64,000 bases of DNA. It comes from Penium margaritaceum. Taxonomy: Eukaryota > Streptophyta > Zygnematophyceae > Desmidiales > Peniaceae. The notes under the pieces are model-generated. The model ran no database searches. It was not told the origin of the DNA and saw only the letters and a list, made by a program, of their open reading frames with translations. The stretch covers positions 37,563 through 101,562 of the forward strand of contig SZWC01003899.1 of NCBI GenBank assembly GCA_023375785.1, read 5' to 3'. Shown piece by piece: positions 61,710 through 64,000 of this stretch. A program made the position numbers and the translations under genes. The first letter of the stretch is position 1, and every line of letters begins with the position of its first letter.

Positions 61710-62094
61710 AAAGCACATTCCTGGGAAGTGGCCTGAACCAGCCACGTCACCAATAGACTTGCACTGTGGGCTTGACACATAAGCATCCTAGTGTCAAGGT
61801 GACAGACCAACCATGTAGCGTCCAAGAAGCTACGGACTTTCTTTCTTGGAAGCTTCCACAGCAAACAAGATATGCATGGGGCCAGGATCGACCTCATGAC
61901 CTCTCACTTGGCCAAATCAACAAAATGGCCAAGGTAACCACTCACCCACATGGTGTACTCACAGGTCATATCTCACAAGAGACAGAGCATAGTTGAGTCA
62001 CACTACAACGGATCTAGGGGTCATACCTCCACAAGGGGCAGAGCATTCCTGATCCGTCCTACAACACTGAACAAGGGGCAAAAACATTCAACAA

Positions 62095-62105
62095 ATCTCT
62101 CCCTT
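62095..62105 (-). other. Copia-2 polypurine tract
   Basis: The minus strand reads AAGGGAGAGAT just before the LTR, very like the copia-1 tract. Confidence 0.75.
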
Positions 62106-62128
62106 GCACCTTGCGTCAGTGACCATCA

Positions 62129-64000
62129 TTATTCGTCATCACTTGCGTTGACCATGCCGACACCTTGCCTGCCCGCCTGGTGGAGATCCTTGTCCAGTGG
62201 CTTTGTAAGCATGTCAGCCCGGTTCAGCTTGGTGGCGACATACTCGAGCTCCACTTTCTGCTTGTAGACCAAGTCTCGAGCGTAGTGGTAGCAGATCTTG
62301 ATGTGCTTTGTGCGCCTGGACAGGACGGGGTTCGTTGACATGTCAATGGCGCTCGTGTTGTCAATCTTGATGACCGTCGCCGTTATCTGTGGTGCCTTCA
62401 TCTTGGATAGCAAGCTTCGTAGCCACTGCATCTCTTTACACACCTCAGCCAAGGCGATGTACTCAGCTTCAGCTGTTGACAAAGAGACACATTCCTGCTT
62501 GCGACTTGCCCAACTGACTGCACCTCCATTCAACATACACACAAAGCCGGAGGTAGATTTTCTGTCATCGATATTCCCTCCCCAATCAGCATCAATGTAG
62601 CGCATGAGACGGAGTGATGCGGATCCAGCGATGCCTCCAAACTGGAGCCCCACGTACCGCGTCCCCTAAAGGTAGCGCATGATGCGCTTCACGGCCTGCC
62701 AGTGAAGTGGACCAGGATTGGCCACAAACCGGCTCACCTGCCCAACAGCATGGGCTATATCTGGTCGGGTGGCGACCATGGCATACATCAGACTGCCCAC
62801 TGCAGACTGATATGGGATGCCCAGCATGTCAGTTTTCTCCGCATCGTTAGATGGGGACATGGAGGTGGAGAGTTTGCACTCCGAGCTCATGGGTGTGCTG
62901 GCAGGTTTACAATCTACCATGTCGTATCGTTTGAGGATGGAGTCGATGTATTTTGTCTGGTTCAGGCTGATGGTACCTGCTGCTCTGTCGCGTTTGATTG
63001 CAATTCCAAGATAGAATTCAAGAGGACCCATGTCCTTCATCTTGAATCTGCTACTCAGCTGCCCCTTGAGATGGTGTAGCAGCTGCGTTGAAGAGGAGCA
63101 TAGAATCAGGTCATCAACGTACAAGGCGACCAACATAGTCCCTTTGCCACTCTCATGCACGTACATGCTAGGGTCATTGTCGCAGTACATGAAGGACTCC
63201 TTGGCCATGAAGGTGTCCATCTCCTGGTACCAAAGTCTTGGCGCTTGTTTTAGCCCATAGAGTGCCTTCACCAATCTACACACCTTGCCCTGAGGAGCAT
63301 CAACCCCCTCCGGAACCTCCATCAATACCTCCTTGTCAAGTTTGTCGTAAAGGAAGGCTGTCTTGACATCCATCTGGTGGGCCTCCATGTTCTTGGCAGC
63401 AGCAATGGCGAGCATTGACCGGATGGAGGCAAACGTCACAACTGGGGCAAAGGTCTCATCGTACTCTGCGCCAGGCCGTTGGGAGAACCCTTTTGCTACC
63501 ACCCGTGCCTTGTACTTGTATATCTTGCCATCTTGTTTCCTTTTTACTTTCAGCACCCACTTGGACCCCACAACGTGAGCCCCGGCAGGTCTGTCCACCA
63601 GCACCCATGTCCCATTCTCTTCAATGGAGCTGAGTTCACTGCGAATTGCTTCGTCCCACTCTGCTTTGTCAGGCTGAGTGAGTGCCTCTGCGACAGACGT
63701 TGGCTCCTCTTGAACCAAGAATGAATAGTTGAAGCCTGTCCATTCACCCCTATCTGCGTCCTAATGCTGCCGAGGTACTTTGAGGCATGAGCTGCTCCTT
63801 GAACCTGCTGGCTGGTGCTGTTGATGTAAAGGCTGGAGGTCTGGTTCATCGTTAATGATGGGAGAGGCATCATCCTCATGTTCTGGAGGATCGGATACGT
63901 CGGAATCAGAGTCTGATTCCTCCGAGTCATCTTCACAAGCTCCTCTCCCTGTTGCAGCACCTATCCCATGCCATTGTGCTGGTGCTTCGTCTCCCTCTTC
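62129..64000 (-). pseudogene. pol: Copia-2 Pol, C-terminal half: reverse transcriptase and RNase H
   Basis: One minus-strand frame from the window edge to a stop at 62129-62131, with in-frame TAG codons at 63761-63763 and 62666-62668. The first part is an acidic Ser/Asp-rich linker (DSEESDSDSDVSD). Reverse transcriptase follows, with MDVKTAFL and the YVDDL box at 63107-63121, and an Asp/Asn in place of the usual FLNG loop (FLYDKL). RNase H follows after the second TAG: YIDADWGG, STAEAEYIAL, KIDNTSAI and RRTKHIKI. The second TAG falls between RT and RNase H in a normally conserved YL-x-GT segment. No frameshift is seen. With two stops it is probably inactive. Confidence 0.93.

Larger units (their letters stand above)
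61124..62093 (-). repeat. Copia-2 3' LTR (length inflated by an assembly duplication)
   Basis: Runs from TGTTGAATG (complement, at 62093) to GCTAACA (complement, at 61124). 61394-61708 and 61710-62024 are near-identical (316-bp offset), separated by a single N at 61709, and another N is at 61334. The true LTR is probably about 650 bp. Many AGACA/AGACC and GTCATAA-type motifs are seen but none I can assign. Confidence 0.8.
61124..64000 (-). mobile_element. Copia-2: Ty1/copia element, 3' portion, minus strand
   Basis: Reading on the minus strand from the right edge: acidic linker, reverse transcriptase, RNase H, polypurine tract, then 3' LTR. It is related to copia-1 (shared MEVPEGVDAP and LYGLKQAP segments) but clearly a different family. 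The 5' half (gag, protease, integrase, 5' LTR) is outside the window. The LTR inner edge TGTTGAATG and outer edge GCTAACA match copia-1 in form. It interrupts the Ty3-like coding chain, so it inserted later. Confidence 0.9.

Noticed and set aside
1-64000. tRNA, rRNA or spliced host genes
   Set aside because: None recognised by eye; the only tRNA-like sequence is the copia-1 primer-binding site.

Overview
This window is eukaryotic, from a repeat-rich nuclear genome of the green lineage (land plant or streptophyte alga; the species cannot be fixed from sequence alone). The grounds are a long complex satellite, Ty1/copia and Ty3/gypsy LTR retrotransposons, and a primer-binding site that matches my recollection of plant-type initiator tRNA-Met. 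I found no host single-copy gene, rRNA, tRNA or CRISPR array. Everything I can explain is satellite or transposon.

Layout. (1) 1-16642 and 22354-46216 are one satellite array of ~191-bp monomers. Six monomer types (here A-F) form a higher-order repeat (HOR) of 1137 or 1146 bp, copied about 34 times. (2) A 456-bp DNA-transposon-like MITE with perfect 12-bp terminal inverted repeats and an 8-bp target duplication sits in the array at 5478-5933. (3) A complete Ty1/copia element (copia-1, 16643-22353) is inserted in a D monomer with a perfect 5-bp target duplication. It has two 730-bp LTRs, a gag ORF, an 1109-codon pol ORF after one in-frame TAG, and a primer site that appears to use the anticodon arm of initiator tRNA-Met. 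(4) From 46217 to 61123 runs a decayed, very large Ty3/gypsy-like coding chain on the + strand. It can be followed almost continuously across four frame changes and about 38 stop codons: acidic N-terminal region, gag with zinc knuckle, protease 1, reverse transcriptase/RNase H, a second related protease, a coiled-coil region with a repeated Cys-Phe-aromatic motif, integrase, a 12-unit 29-residue Leu-Pro repeat, then at least five and a half PHD-like Cys4-His-Cys3 fingers. (5) A second copia element (copia-2, minus strand, 61124 to beyond 64000) interrupts the sixth finger.

How the parts relate. The satellite is the substrate. Its copy lengths show unequal exchange in exact monomer steps, including both reciprocal products of C/D crossing-over. 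Copia-1 and the MITE landed after the array had its present structure. The Ty3-like chain is joined directly to satellite with no visible 5' LTR, so it is 5' truncated or the junction is a recombination breakpoint. Copia-2 landed in it later. The unusual Ty3-like architecture (duplicated protease, extra region between RNase H and integrase, PHD-like cassette after integrase) is the best candidate for something undescribed. Single Ns at 26507, 36427, 61334 and 61709 mark assembly joins, three of them flanked by duplicated sequence, so local copy number there is unreliable.
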